Part shown: piece after piece, positions 28,629 to 36,730 of the stretch | Numbering within the stretch: the first letter of the stretch is position 1 | How the letters are laid out: the number at the start of each line of letters is the position of its first letter | Source: Bradyrhizobium hereditatis | GTDB taxonomy: Bacteria; Pseudomonadota; Alphaproteobacteria; Rhizobiales; Xanthobacteraceae | Reading direction: 5' to 3' | DNA: 64,000 nt | Assembly: GCF_020329435.1 (NCBI RefSeq) | Contig: NZ_JAGKJK010000011.1 | Coordinates: 124,001 to 188,000 of the forward strand | Notes under the pieces: model-generated | What the model saw: the letters and a program-made list of their open reading frames with translations, nothing else | Databases searched by the model: none | What the model was told of the DNA's origin: nothing | Translations under genes and position numbers: made by a program

Positions 28629-30128
28629 TCAACTAACGTCCCGCGCGCCGCCTTCGGCCGGATCACTGGCCGCGGCTTCATCGAGTTTGCGATAGAGCGT
28701 GGAACGACCGATCTTGAGCCGGCGCGCGACTTCCGACATCTGCCCGCGGTAATGCGAGATCGCGAAACGAATGATCTCGTTCTCCATTTCTTCGAGCGGC
28801 CGCACCTCGCCGGTGGCGGTCAGCATGGAAAGGCTGCCGGCACCGGCGAGCGGCGCAATCGGTATTTCGCTACCCGAAACCAAGGATGGCGCCGCCGATG
28901 GCGCGACGATCAGCGGTTCGCTGTGCGGGAGTTGGCCGTCCGGTGTGGCCTGGCCGGCCGTCTGCGGAAAATCGGTTAGGCCGAGCATGTCGCTCTCGCT
29001 CAACACCACAGCGCGATACACCGCGTTCTCAAGCTGGCGGATATTGCCGGGCCAGTCGAGTTGCGCGAGATGGGCCACGGCCTCTCCGCTGATTCCGGTG
29101 ATGGTGCGGTTTTCCTCGGCGGCAAAGCGCGCCAGGAAATGCCGCAACAGATGCGGGATGTCTTCGCGCCGCATCCGCAAGGGCGGGATCGTCAGCGGCA
29201 ACACATGAAGGCGGTAGAACAGGTCCTCGCGGAATGCGCCGCTCTTCACGAGGTCGAGCAGCTTGCGGTTGGTCGCCGAAATGATGCGAACGTCGACCTT
29301 CACCGGCTTGCGGCCGCCGACCGCTTCGACGGTGCCTTCCTGCAGCGCGCGCAATAGCTTTACCTGCGCAGCCAGCGGTAACTCGCCGATCTCATCGAGA
29401 AACAGCGTGCCGCCGGAAGCTTCGACGAACTTGCCCATGTGGCGCTCGGTGGCGCCGGTGAAGGCGCCTTTCTCGTGACCGAACAGGATCGACTCCACGA
29501 GATTGTCGGGGATGGCGCCGCAATTGACCGCGACGAAGGCCTTGGACTTGCGGTCACTGGAACCATGAATGGCGCGGGCGAACAATTCTTTGCCGACGCC
29601 GGACTCGCCCTCGATCAGCACCGGGATGCTGGAAGCGGCCGCCTTCTGCGCGGTGCGCAGCACGGCTGCCATGGTCTCGCTGCGGGTGATGATGTCGGCG
29701 AAGGTCAGGCGGCCTTCGCGGCTATGGCGGATGCGCTGCAATTCACCCTTGAGCGCGCTGGTATTGAGCGCGTTGCGGAGCGACACCTGCAACCGCTCGA
29801 AGCCGACCGGCTTGACCACGAAATCCTGCGCGCCGGCGCGCATCGCCGAAACGACATTGTCGATGCCGCCATGGGCGGTCTGCACGATTACGGGGATGCC
29901 GAGGCCCGCTTCGCGCATTTTGGCGAGCACGCCGAGCCCGTCGAGGCCGGGCATCACGAGGTCGAGCACGACTGCATCAATCGCCTGCGCATCGGGCGCC
30001 GTCAGCAAGGCCACGGCCGCATCGCCGCTATCGACGATGAGGGGCTCATAGCCGCACTTCTGCACCATGTTTTCAACCAAACGGCGCTGCACGGCGTCGT
30101 CGTCGGCAATCAAAATGGTGGCAGCCAT
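28629..30128 (-). CDS. NtrC-family sigma-54 response regulator
   Basis: A 499-residue activator of sigma-54 promoters. The receiver domain (1-125) has the acidic triad ADDD and the phospho-acceptor Asp in VVLDLVMPG. The AAA+ domain carries Walker A GESGVGKE, the sigma-54 contact loop GAFTGA, and a conserved C-terminal WPGNIRQLENAV. A Fis-type helix-turn-helix ends the protein (SEVARRLKIGRSTLYRKLDE). No partner histidine kinase is adjacent. Upstream lies a TTAA-N7-TTAA site. CtrA-controlled NtrC-type regulators such as Caulobacter TacA are known, but orthology cannot be claimed here. GGGGAGAG precedes the ATG. Confidence 0.93.
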   Translation of the reverse strand: MAATILIADDDAVQRRLVENMVQKCGYEPLIVDSGDAAVALLTAPDAQAIDAVVLDLVMPGLDGLGVLAKMREAGLGIPVIVQTAHGGIDNVVSAMRAGAQDFVVKPVGFERLQVSLRNALNTSALKGELQRIRHSREGRLTFADIITRSETMAAVLRTAQKAAASSIPVLIEGESGVGKELFARAIHGSSDRKSKAFVAVNCGAIPDNLVESILFGHEKGAFTGATERHMGKFVEASGGTLFLDEIGELPLAAQVKLLRALQEGTVEAVGGRKPVKVDVRIISATNRKLLDLVKSGAFREDLFYRLHVLPLTIPPLRMRREDIPHLLRHFLARFAAEENRTITGISGEAVAHLAQLDWPGNIRQLENAVYRAVVLSESDMLGLTDFPQTAGQATPDGQLPHSEPLIVAPSAAPSLVSGSEIPIAPLAGAGSLSMLTATGEVRPLEEMENEIIRFAISHYRGQMSEVARRLKIGRSTLYRKLDEAAASDPAEGGARDVS

Positions 30129-30185
30129 GGCTCTCCCCGAACGCTACTGCAGTGTATCGAATCGGGGCACTTTCGCCGAAGCCGA

Positions 30186-30200
30186 TTAAGGACCTCTTAA
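30186..30200. promoter_or_regulatory. Perfect CtrA-type site inside a palindrome
   Basis: TTAA GGACCTC TTAA matches the CtrA consensus exactly and sits inside the inverted repeat GATTAAG-N5-CTTAATC (30184-30202). It lies 57 bases upstream of the sigma-54 regulator start on the minus strand and just after the TerC-like stop. Binding is inferred. Confidence 0.5.
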
Positions 30201-30230
30201 TCGTTGAAAAACGGCGTTGTTGAGAAGCGG

Positions 30231-30872
30231 CTAGATGTTGAGGTGTGGCCATACCTCCAAAGCGCCGCGGTAGCACATGTCGAGAGCCACATAGAGGATG
30301 ATGGCGAGGCCGACATAGGCGATCCAGCGCTGCTTTTCCAGGAGGCGCGCGATGAAGTTGGCGGCGAGGCCCATCAGCGCGATGGAGAGTGCCAAGCCGA
30401 AGACCAGAATCATCGGATGCTCGCGGGCCGCGCCCGCGACGGCGAGTACGTTGTCCAGCGACATCGAGACGTCTGCGAGCGTAATCTGCCACACGGCCTG
30501 ACCAAGCGTCTTTCGAGGACCCGTAGTGGCTGACGCATCGGCGGCGCTTGCGGCCGAGAGACTCTGCAATTTCGGTTCATCATGTGACGTACGCAGCTCG
30601 CGCCACATCTTCCAGCACACCCAAAGCAGCAGAACGCCGCCGGCGAGCAGCAGTCCGATGATCTGCAGCAATTGAACCGTGACGGAGGCGAAGCCGATGC
30701 GCAGCGCCGTGGCGGCCAATATGCCGATCAGAATCGCTTTTTTGCGCTGACCCTCGGGTAGTCCAGCGGCTGCAAGCCCGATGACGATCGCATTATCGCC
30801 GGCGAGCACCAGGTCGATCATGATGACCTGGAAAAGCGCCGTCAGGTGTTGTGAGGTGATTAATTCCAGCAT
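30231..30872 (-). CDS. TerC/YjbE-family integral membrane protein
   Basis: A 213-residue protein with six to seven hydrophobic helices of the TerC superfamily, YjbE branch. The two half-repeats each carry the family signature: DLVLAGDNAIVIGLAAAG near residue 20 and DVSMSLDNVLAVAGAA near residue 130, with Asp and Asn positioned inside the membrane. Members are linked to metal (manganese) export or cotranslational metalation, which I infer only from the family. I start at the ATG at 30872 because GGAG precedes it; the GTG at 30881 adds three residues. Confidence 0.9.
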   Translation of the reverse strand: MLELITSQHLTALFQVIMIDLVLAGDNAIVIGLAAAGLPEGQRKKAILIGILAATALRIGFASVTVQLLQIIGLLLAGGVLLLWVCWKMWRELRTSHDEPKLQSLSAASAADASATTGPRKTLGQAVWQITLADVSMSLDNVLAVAGAAREHPMILVFGLALSIALMGLAANFIARLLEKQRWIAYVGLAIILYVALDMCYRGALEVWPHLNI

Positions 30873-30990
30873 GCGGGCCACTCCGTGAATTGGTCCAATC
30901 CGACATCGCAGTTCGCTTGAACTGCCAGAGGGGCCCGGGCTTGGACGCGCGTAAAAAACATCGCAGTCAAACTGCGCAGATTTCTTCTCG

Positions 30991-31332
30991 TTACTCTGGC
31001 TGCTGCGAGAGGTTGAATAGTCTGATCATCTGGTCCGGCTCGATCAGAGCGGAGAGCACGACGCCGATGAACGTCAGGCCTCCAGCGAGGTCGAACCACA
31101 TGGTACGGAAACGATCGCTCCGACAGAGCAGCGCGAAACCGGCCGCTACCGCGGCAACCGCAAAGAGCAGGGTGACGATCGCCGGCGCCAGTGCATCTAC
31201 CGGCACCACGTTCCGGATTCCGACGGTCGCGATCAGCGCCACGATCAGGATGCCGGCAAACAGCTCCTTGCCCCGAGCCGAAGGTCCTCGGTCGTTCGTT
31301 CGGACAATCTGACTGCGATCCAAGAAGGCCAT
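30991..31332 (-). CDS. Small membrane protein of unknown function
   Basis: A 113-residue protein that I do not recognise. Three hydrophobic stretches are visible: ELFAGILIVALIATVGIRNVV, APAIVTLLFAVAAVAAGFALL and LAGGLTFIGVVLSALI. The start at 31332 has no clear ribosome-binding site. It is divergent from the XRE regulator, sharing a 78-bp promoter region with it. Confidence 0.6.
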   Translation of the reverse strand: MAFLDRSQIVRTNDRGPSARGKELFAGILIVALIATVGIRNVVPVDALAPAIVTLLFAVAAVAAGFALLCRSDRFRTMWFDLAGGLTFIGVVLSALIEPDQMIRLFNLSQQPE

Positions 31333-31410
31333 CGGATGCTTATTCGCGAGCTGGGATTGTGGTAGGGAACTTCACCGATCCTGGTATCCCATCTGACTAG
31401 TTTAGTAATC

Positions 31411-31743
31411 ATGAAACGAGTGAAACATCAAGACGGTTTCGCTGAACGGTCTGCCGGCAAGGCTGCGCCGGAAGCCAAGCAATTGCGGAAGCTGGCGGGG
31501 GACTGGCTCAAGCAGCGCCGGGCGGATGCCGAATTGTCGCAGGCGGATCTCGCTGCACGTCTTGGCCTGAAGTATTACACTTTCATTTCACAGGTCGAGA
31601 ATGGCTTCAGCCGAGTTCCAACTGAAATCATGGGGGCATGGGCTAACGAATTAGGTATTGAACAAGCAGCCTTCGCGAAGCATTTGTTAATGTACTACGA
31701 GCCGGAATTGCACCGGCTGCTGTTCGGAGCGGAGAGCAAATGA
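31411..31743 (+). CDS. XRE-type helix-turn-helix regulator
   Basis: A 110-residue DNA-binding protein. The helix-turn-helix lies at about 28-85: LKQRRADAELSQADLAARLGLKYYTFISQVENGFSRVPTEIM. It has no second domain. The start has no visible ribosome-binding site, so it may be leaderless or weakly translated. Its stop overlaps the next start by ATGA, coupling it to an unknown 147-residue partner, an arrangement seen in autoregulated pairs. Confidence 0.85.
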   Translation: MKRVKHQDGFAERSAGKAAPEAKQLRKLAGDWLKQRRADAELSQADLAARLGLKYYTFISQVENGFSRVPTEIMGAWANELGIEQAAFAKHLLMYYEPELHRLLFGAESK

Positions 31744-32183
31744 GCGTCGTTGCGTTCGAGCGCAAACAGAACTCCGGCGAATGGAGCCAAAGGGAGCTGA
31801 GCACTATCCTGGCGGCACTGAGCGTCGCGACAGCACCGGGGACCGGACGCGAATGGGAAACCGGCACGACGGAAAAGGGCGACGTCCAATTTTATCTGCT
31901 GAGTCCGCTGCCGGATCAAGCTTGTGAATTGTGCGTTTCCCGAATCGGCGATCGCTACATCCTGGAAGACGGATTCGGCCGGCTGCTGTTCGAGCACCGA
32001 AACCTCGATCTTGTTGCGTTGCACGCCAGGGCCGCAGTCCCGTCGACATCGTGGCTCATGGTCCGCGCGATCACGTTGTGGTGCGCGGCTCGCAGCGCAG
32101 TCCACGAAAGGGCCGAGCCGTGGCTCGTCGAAGGCGAAGAGCTGTTCGTCCAGCTAGTCCCGCAGCTTGCGGCTTTCGCCTGA
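31740..32183 (+). CDS. Uncharacterised partner of the XRE regulator
   Basis: A 147-residue protein that I cannot assign. It is soluble in character, with QFYLLSPLPDQACELCVSRIGDRYILEDGFGRLLFEH forming a likely beta-rich core and a helical C-terminal half. Two Cys lie in CELCV-like spacing (ACELC). Translation is coupled to the XRE gene by an ATGA overlap. It does not resemble RelE, HipA or HigB toxins, so I do not call a toxin-antitoxin pair. Confidence 0.7.
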   Translation: MSVVAFERKQNSGEWSQRELSTILAALSVATAPGTGREWETGTTEKGDVQFYLLSPLPDQACELCVSRIGDRYILEDGFGRLLFEHRNLDLVALHARAAVPSTSWLMVRAITLWCAARSAVHERAEPWLVEGEELFVQLVPQLAAFA

Positions 32184-32226
32184 TCTCCCGCCGATTTCCT
32201 GATCACCTCCTGATTTTGAAAGTGTC

Positions 32227-34089
32227 ATGAGCGCAAAATCTGCGACCTCTCGGGCCGGCAAGACGTCCCGCAAGCCCGCCACGGCCAGCAAGGCGAGCGC
32301 AGCCAGATCCAAGGCCGGCAAGCTGCCGGAATGGAACCTTGCTGATCTTTATTCGGGGATCGATGCGCCCGAGATCGCGCGCGACCTGCAGAAGATGGAT
32401 GCCGATTGCGTGGTGTTCGAGACGGACTACAAAGGAAAGCTGGCGGAAGGTGTTGCTCGCGACGATGGCGGTGTTTGGCTTGCCGAAGCCGTCAGGCGCT
32501 ACGAGGCGATCGACGATCTCGCCGGCCGACTCGGCTCCTATGCCGGCCTCGTTCATGCAGGCGACACCGTCGATCCCGCGATCTCCAAGTTTTATGGTGA
32601 TGTCTCCGAGCGGCTAACGGCAGCTTCACTGCACCTGCTGTTCTTCGCGCTCGAACTCAACCGCATCGACGATGCCGTGATCGAGCGCGCGATGGAGACG
32701 CCAGAGCTCGGGCATTACCGACCCTGGATCGAGGATCTGCGCAAGGACAAGCCGTATCAGCTCGAGGATCGCGTCGAGCAGCTGTTTCACGAGAAGTCGC
32801 AGAGCGGTTATGCCGCCTGGAATCGGTTGTTCGACCAGACCATCTCCAGCCTACGCTTCAAGGTCGCCGGCAAGGAACTCGCGATCGAACCGACACTCAA
32901 TCTGTTGCAGGACCGTGCACCGGCAAAGCGCAAGGCTGCCGCGCAGGCGCTGGCGAAGACGTTCAAGGACAATGAGCGGACGTTTGCGCTCATCACCAAC
33001 ACGCTTGCGAAGGACAAGGAGATTTCCGACCGCTGGCGCGGCTTCCAGGATGTTGCGGATTCGCGCCATCTCAACAACCGCGTCGAGCGTGAGGTGGTCG
33101 ATGCGCTGGTCGGCTCGGTTCGCGCAGCCTATCCGCTACTGTCGCATCGCTACTACAAACTGAAGGCCGGCTGGTTCAAAAAGAAGAAGCTCGCGCATTG
33201 GGACCGCAACGCGCCGCTGCCTTTTGCGGCGACCGGTACCATCGCCTGGCCGGAAGCGCAGAAAATGGTGCTGACGGCCTATCGCGGATTTTCCACCGAG
33301 ATGGCCGCGATCGCGGAGCGCTTCTTCACCGATCGCTGGATCGACGCGCCGGTGCGGCCCGGCAAGGCGCCGGGTGCGTTCTCGCACCCGACCACGCCGT
33401 CGGCGCATCCCTATGTGCTCATGAACTACCAGGGCAAGCCTCGCGACGTGATGACGCTTGCGCATGAGCTCGGCCATGGCGTGCACCAGGTGCTTGCGGC
33501 CAAGAACGGCGCGTTGATGGCGCCGACGCCGCTGACGCTGGCCGAGACGGCAAGCGTGTTCGGCGAGATGCTGACGTTCAAGCGGCTGTTGTCTCAGACC
33601 AAGAACGCCAAGCAGCGCCAGGCGCTGCTCGCCGGCAAGGTCGAGGACATGATCAACACCGTGGTGCGGCAGATCGCGTTCTATTCATTCGAGCGCGCCG
33701 TGCACACCGAGCGCAAGGACGGCGAATTGACCGCCGAGCGGATCGGCCAGATCTGGCTCAGCGTGCAAAGCGAGAGCCTGGGATCGGCGATCGACATCCG
33801 TCCGGGCTACGAGAACTTCTGGATGTACATCCCGCATTTCATCCATTCGCCGTTCTACGTCTATGCCTATGCGTTCGGCGACTGCCTGGTGAACTCGCTC
33901 TATGCGGTCTATGAGAATGCTTCCGAGGGGTTCGCCGAGCGCTACCTCGCCATGCTCGCGGCCGGTGGCACCAAGCATTATTCCGAGCTGCTGAAGCCGT
34001 TCGGGCTGGATGCCAAGGATCCCAAGTTCTGGGACGGCGGGCTCTCCGTCATCTCGGGTTTGATCGACGAACTCGAAGCGATGAGCTGA
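32227..34089 (+). CDS. pepF: M3-family oligoendopeptidase F
   Basis: A 620-residue zinc peptidase of the PepF branch of family M3, which degrades medium-length peptides in the cytosol. The zinc site TLAHELGHGVHQVL lies near residue 415, with the downstream Glu in TLAETASVFGEML. The YENFWMYIPHFIHSPFYVYAYAFG segment, with tyrosines and His near the active site, is typical. The first 25 residues are Ala/Lys/Ser-rich and look disordered. The gene follows the XRE pair by 43 bases but has its own start region. Confidence 0.93.
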   Translation: MSAKSATSRAGKTSRKPATASKASAARSKAGKLPEWNLADLYSGIDAPEIARDLQKMDADCVVFETDYKGKLAEGVARDDGGVWLAEAVRRYEAIDDLAGRLGSYAGLVHAGDTVDPAISKFYGDVSERLTAASLHLLFFALELNRIDDAVIERAMETPELGHYRPWIEDLRKDKPYQLEDRVEQLFHEKSQSGYAAWNRLFDQTISSLRFKVAGKELAIEPTLNLLQDRAPAKRKAAAQALAKTFKDNERTFALITNTLAKDKEISDRWRGFQDVADSRHLNNRVEREVVDALVGSVRAAYPLLSHRYYKLKAGWFKKKKLAHWDRNAPLPFAATGTIAWPEAQKMVLTAYRGFSTEMAAIAERFFTDRWIDAPVRPGKAPGAFSHPTTPSAHPYVLMNYQGKPRDVMTLAHELGHGVHQVLAAKNGALMAPTPLTLAETASVFGEMLTFKRLLSQTKNAKQRQALLAGKVEDMINTVVRQIAFYSFERAVHTERKDGELTAERIGQIWLSVQSESLGSAIDIRPGYENFWMYIPHFIHSPFYVYAYAFGDCLVNSLYAVYENASEGFAERYLAMLAAGGTKHYSELLKPFGLDAKDPKFWDGGLSVISGLIDELEAMS

Positions 34090-34183
34090 TCGCTCGGCCG
34101 CGGAACGGATTTGTGATGGGGCGCGGATACAATTTCCGCCGCCGTCGCCCTACATTGTGGTGGTGACAAGAGGGGAGTGCCCC

Positions 34184-34771
34184 ATGATTGACACCCCGAC
34201 ACGACGCGCGGTGCTTGGAGCGGGCGTCTTCGCCGCCGGTTCGCTGCTCACCATCGACGCTGGCATTGCCGAAGCCCCGCTGGCCCTTACGCCCGCATGC
34301 CATGACGGCGACGCCGCCACCTTGGCGCAGACCGAAGGGCCGTTCTTCAAGCCATCCTCGCCGGAGCGGATCGAACTGATTGAAGAGGGCATGGCGGGAC
34401 AACGGATCGAACTGGCCGGCTTCGTTCTGACCCGCGCCTGCAAGCCGGTCGCCGGAGCCTTGCTGGATTTCTGGCAGGCCGACGACCAGGGCCGCTACGA
34501 CAATTCCGGTTTCCGCCTGCGCGGCCATCAGTTCTCCGACGCGGAAGGGCGCTACCGGTTGCGCAGCATCGTGCCCGGCGCCTATGTCGGCCGCACGCGC
34601 CATATCCACGTGAAGGTGCAGCCGCGCGGCGGCCGCGTGCTGACCACCCAGCTCTATTTTCCGGGCGAATCGCTCAATCGCACCGACGGCCTGTTCCGCC
34701 GCGAGCTATTGGTGCGCACGGCCAAGAACGCGGGCTGGCTCGCCGGGCGTTTCGATTTCGTGGTGGCCTAG
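34184..34771 (+). CDS. Tat-exported intradiol dioxygenase-like protein
   Basis: A 195-residue protein of the intradiol ring-cleavage dioxygenase fold, related to protocatechuate 3,4-dioxygenase beta chains. The N-terminus TPTRRAVLGAGVFAAGSLL is a twin-arginine leader. The iron-site region appears as ALLDFWQADDQGRYDN (first Tyr) and AYVGRTRHIHVKVQ (second Tyr, two His). The secreted location and short length suggest an extracytoplasmic homologue of uncertain substrate, not a catechol pathway enzyme. The ATG at 34184 has GAGGGGAG before it; a longer in-frame start adds nine residues. Confidence 0.82.
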   Translation: MIDTPTRRAVLGAGVFAAGSLLTIDAGIAEAPLALTPACHDGDAATLAQTEGPFFKPSSPERIELIEEGMAGQRIELAGFVLTRACKPVAGALLDFWQADDQGRYDNSGFRLRGHQFSDAEGRYRLRSIVPGAYVGRTRHIHVKVQPRGGRVLTTQLYFPGESLNRTDGLFRRELLVRTAKNAGWLAGRFDFVVA

Positions 34772-34940
34772 GAGCGGCTCGCCTTCCGTCCGAGTTAGTC
34801 GGGCCCCGAAACGGCTTCGTTGCCTGCTGGATCCGGGATAATTGGCCTTCCGAATGACCCGATAGGCAAGGGACCGTTGCCCTCCCAAGGGCTTTGCGGT
34901 AATTGCACGCGAGAAACGCGGATTTTCACTGGGGATACCG

Positions 34941-35093
34941 ATGGCAGACCATAGCGAAGTTGCCTACACGACCGCCGACGGCAACGATTATGAAGCCCAC
35001 GAGCAGACCTATGAAGGGTTCATCATGCTCGTCAAATACGGCACGGCCGCGGTCGTGATCATCGTCGCCCTGATGGGCTATTTCCTGACCTGA
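34941..35093 (+). CDS. Small aa3-type cytochrome oxidase subunit IV-like protein
   Basis: A 50-residue protein. The soluble first half (MADHSEVAYTTADGNDYEAH) is followed by EQTYEGFIMLVKYGTAAVV and a single membrane helix ending VALMGYFLT. This matches the short bacterial aa3-type cytochrome c oxidase subunit IV family, whose members wrap the catalytic subunit. It lies upstream of the pnt operon instead of near oxidase genes. The two proteins may simply be neighbours, or it may have another partner. Confidence 0.85.
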   Translation: MADHSEVAYTTADGNDYEAHEQTYEGFIMLVKYGTAAVVIIVALMGYFLT

Positions 35094-35100
35094 CGCATCT

Positions 35101-35164
35101 CTGGCTGCACCGCCGGCAACGGCGGTGGCCAGAATTCTGCACGCATGCCGGTTGCGAAACCGGT
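35101..35164 (+). promoter_or_regulatory. Two hairpins between the subunit IV-like gene and pntAA
   Basis: ACCGCCG-GCAA-CGGCGGT sits inside a longer CTGGC...GCCAG stem, and CCGGTT-GCG-AAACCGG follows at about 35148-35163. There is no clear T-run. They may end the small upstream transcript or protect the 5' end of the pnt message. Confidence 0.4.
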
Positions 35165-35229
35165 ATCCAACTAAGCGAAAAAGACGCTAGTTTGCTTGCG
35201 CGCGCGCCCGCCGCGCCGGGGGAGGCTCC

Positions 35230-36357
35230 ATGAAGATTGCGATTGCCAAGGAAATCGATCCGTCCGAACCGCGCGTTGCCGCTTCCCCCGATACCGTGAA
35301 GAAGTTCAAGGCGCTCGGCGCCGAAGTCGCGATCGAGCCGGGCGCGGGCATCAAGTCGGGCCTGCCGGATTCCGAATTCACCGCGGTCGGCGCCACCGTC
35401 AGCGCGGACGCCTTGAAGGACGCCGACATCGTCATCAAGGTGAAGCGGCCCGAAGCCAGCGAACTCGCCAAATACAAGCGCGGCGCGCTGGTGATCGCGA
35501 TCATGGATCCCTACGGCAATGAAGCGGCGCTGAAGACGATGGCAGATGCCGGTATCTCGGCATTTGCGATGGAACTGATGCCGCGCATCACCCGCGCGCA
35601 GGTGATGGACGTGCTGTCCTCCCAGGCGAACCTCGCAGGCTATCGCGCGGTGATCGAGGCGGCCGAAGCCTTCGGCCGCGCCTTCCCGATGATGATGACC
35701 GCGGCCGGCACCGTGCCGGCGGCGAAGGTATTCGTGATGGGCGTCGGCGTCGCCGGCCTGCAAGCAATCGCGACCGCGCGCCGACTTGGCGCCGTCGTCA
35801 CCGCAACCGACGTGCGCCCGGCCACCAAGGAGCAGGTCGAATCGCTCGGCGCCAAGTTCCTCGCCGTCGAGGATGAGGAATTCAAGAACGCGCAGACCGC
35901 CGGCGGCTACGCCAAGGAAATGTCGAAAGAGTATCAGGCCAAGCAGGCCGCGCTCACCGCCGAGCATGTCAAGAAGCAGGACATCGTCATCACCACCGCG
36001 CTGATCCCGGGCCGCCCGGCGCCGAGGCTCGTCAGCGCCGAGATGGTAAAATCGATGAAGCCGGGCTCGGTGCTGGTCGACCTCGCCATCGAGCGCGGCG
36101 GCAATGTCGAGGGCGCGAAAGCGGGCGAAGTCGTCGAGGTCGATGGCGTCAAGATCGTCGGCTACACCAACGTCGCCGGCCGCGTGGCGGCCTCGGCATC
36201 CGGCCTCTATGCCCGCAACCTTTTTTCCTTCATCGAGACCCTGGTCGACAAGGCAAACAAGGCGCTCGCGGTCAATTGGGACGACGAACTGGTGAAAGCC
36301 ACGGCGCTGACCAAAGACGGCGCCGTCATTCATCCGAACTTCCAGCCGAAAGCCTAA
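35230..36357 (+). CDS. pntAA: NAD(P) transhydrogenase subunit alpha, part 1
   Basis: PntAA is the soluble NAD(H)-binding domain I of the proton-translocating transhydrogenase, which uses the proton gradient to make NADPH from NADH. The 375-residue protein has the alanine-dehydrogenase-like fold: MKIAIAKEIDPSEPRVAASP at the start, RITRAQVMDVLSSQANLAGYRAV, the nucleotide loop VMGVGVAGLQAIATARRLGAVV and the mobile-loop region near TTALIPGRPAP. The gene is separate from the membrane part, the three-subunit arrangement of Rhodospirillum. GGGGGAGG precedes the ATG. Confidence 0.96.
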   Translation: MKIAIAKEIDPSEPRVAASPDTVKKFKALGAEVAIEPGAGIKSGLPDSEFTAVGATVSADALKDADIVIKVKRPEASELAKYKRGALVIAIMDPYGNEAALKTMADAGISAFAMELMPRITRAQVMDVLSSQANLAGYRAVIEAAEAFGRAFPMMMTAAGTVPAAKVFVMGVGVAGLQAIATARRLGAVVTATDVRPATKEQVESLGAKFLAVEDEEFKNAQTAGGYAKEMSKEYQAKQAALTAEHVKKQDIVITTALIPGRPAPRLVSAEMVKSMKPGSVLVDLAIERGGNVEGAKAGEVVEVDGVKIVGYTNVAGRVAASASGLYARNLFSFIETLVDKANKALAVNWDDELVKATALTKDGAVIHPNFQPKA

Positions 36358-36368
36358 GGAGAGAAGCC

Positions 36369-36686
36369 ATGGAGCATATCGCTCAAGCCGTCGATCCCTT
36401 CGTATTCCGGCTGTCGATCTTCGTCCTCGCCGTATTCGTGGGCTACTTCGTGGTCTGGTCGGTCACGCCCGCGCTGCACACGCCGCTGATGTCGGTGACC
36501 AACGCGATCTCCTCGGTAATCGTGGTCGGCGCGCTGCTCGCGGTCGGCGTGCCGATGATCTCGAGCGGCAGCGGCTGGGCACGCGCGTTCGGCTTCGTCG
36601 CGCTGATCTTTGCCTGTGTGAATATCTTCGGCGGGTTCCTTGTCACCCAGCGCATGCTGGCGATGTACAAGAAGAAGGCCAAGTGA
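36369..36686 (+). CDS. pntAB: NAD(P) transhydrogenase subunit alpha, part 2
   Basis: PntAB supplies the first membrane helices of the transhydrogenase proton channel. The 105-residue protein has three hydrophobic segments: FVFRLSIFVLAVFVGYFVVW, ISSVIVVGALLAVGVPMI and GFVALIFACVNIFGGFLVT. It starts 11 bases after pntAA with AGGAGA before the ATG at 36369, so the three pnt genes form one operon. Confidence 0.95.
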   Translation: MEHIAQAVDPFVFRLSIFVLAVFVGYFVVWSVTPALHTPLMSVTNAISSVIVVGALLAVGVPMISSGSGWARAFGFVALIFACVNIFGGFLVTQRMLAMYKKKAK

Positions 36687-36730
36687 AATGGCGTGCACCT
36701 CGCGGGTGACGAAGACAATGGGGACCTGAG

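Noticed and set aside
31411..32183. XRE gene and partner as a toxin-antitoxin system
   Set aside because: The partner shows no RelE, HigB, HipA or PIN features, and 147 residues with a beta-rich core does not fit the common toxins.
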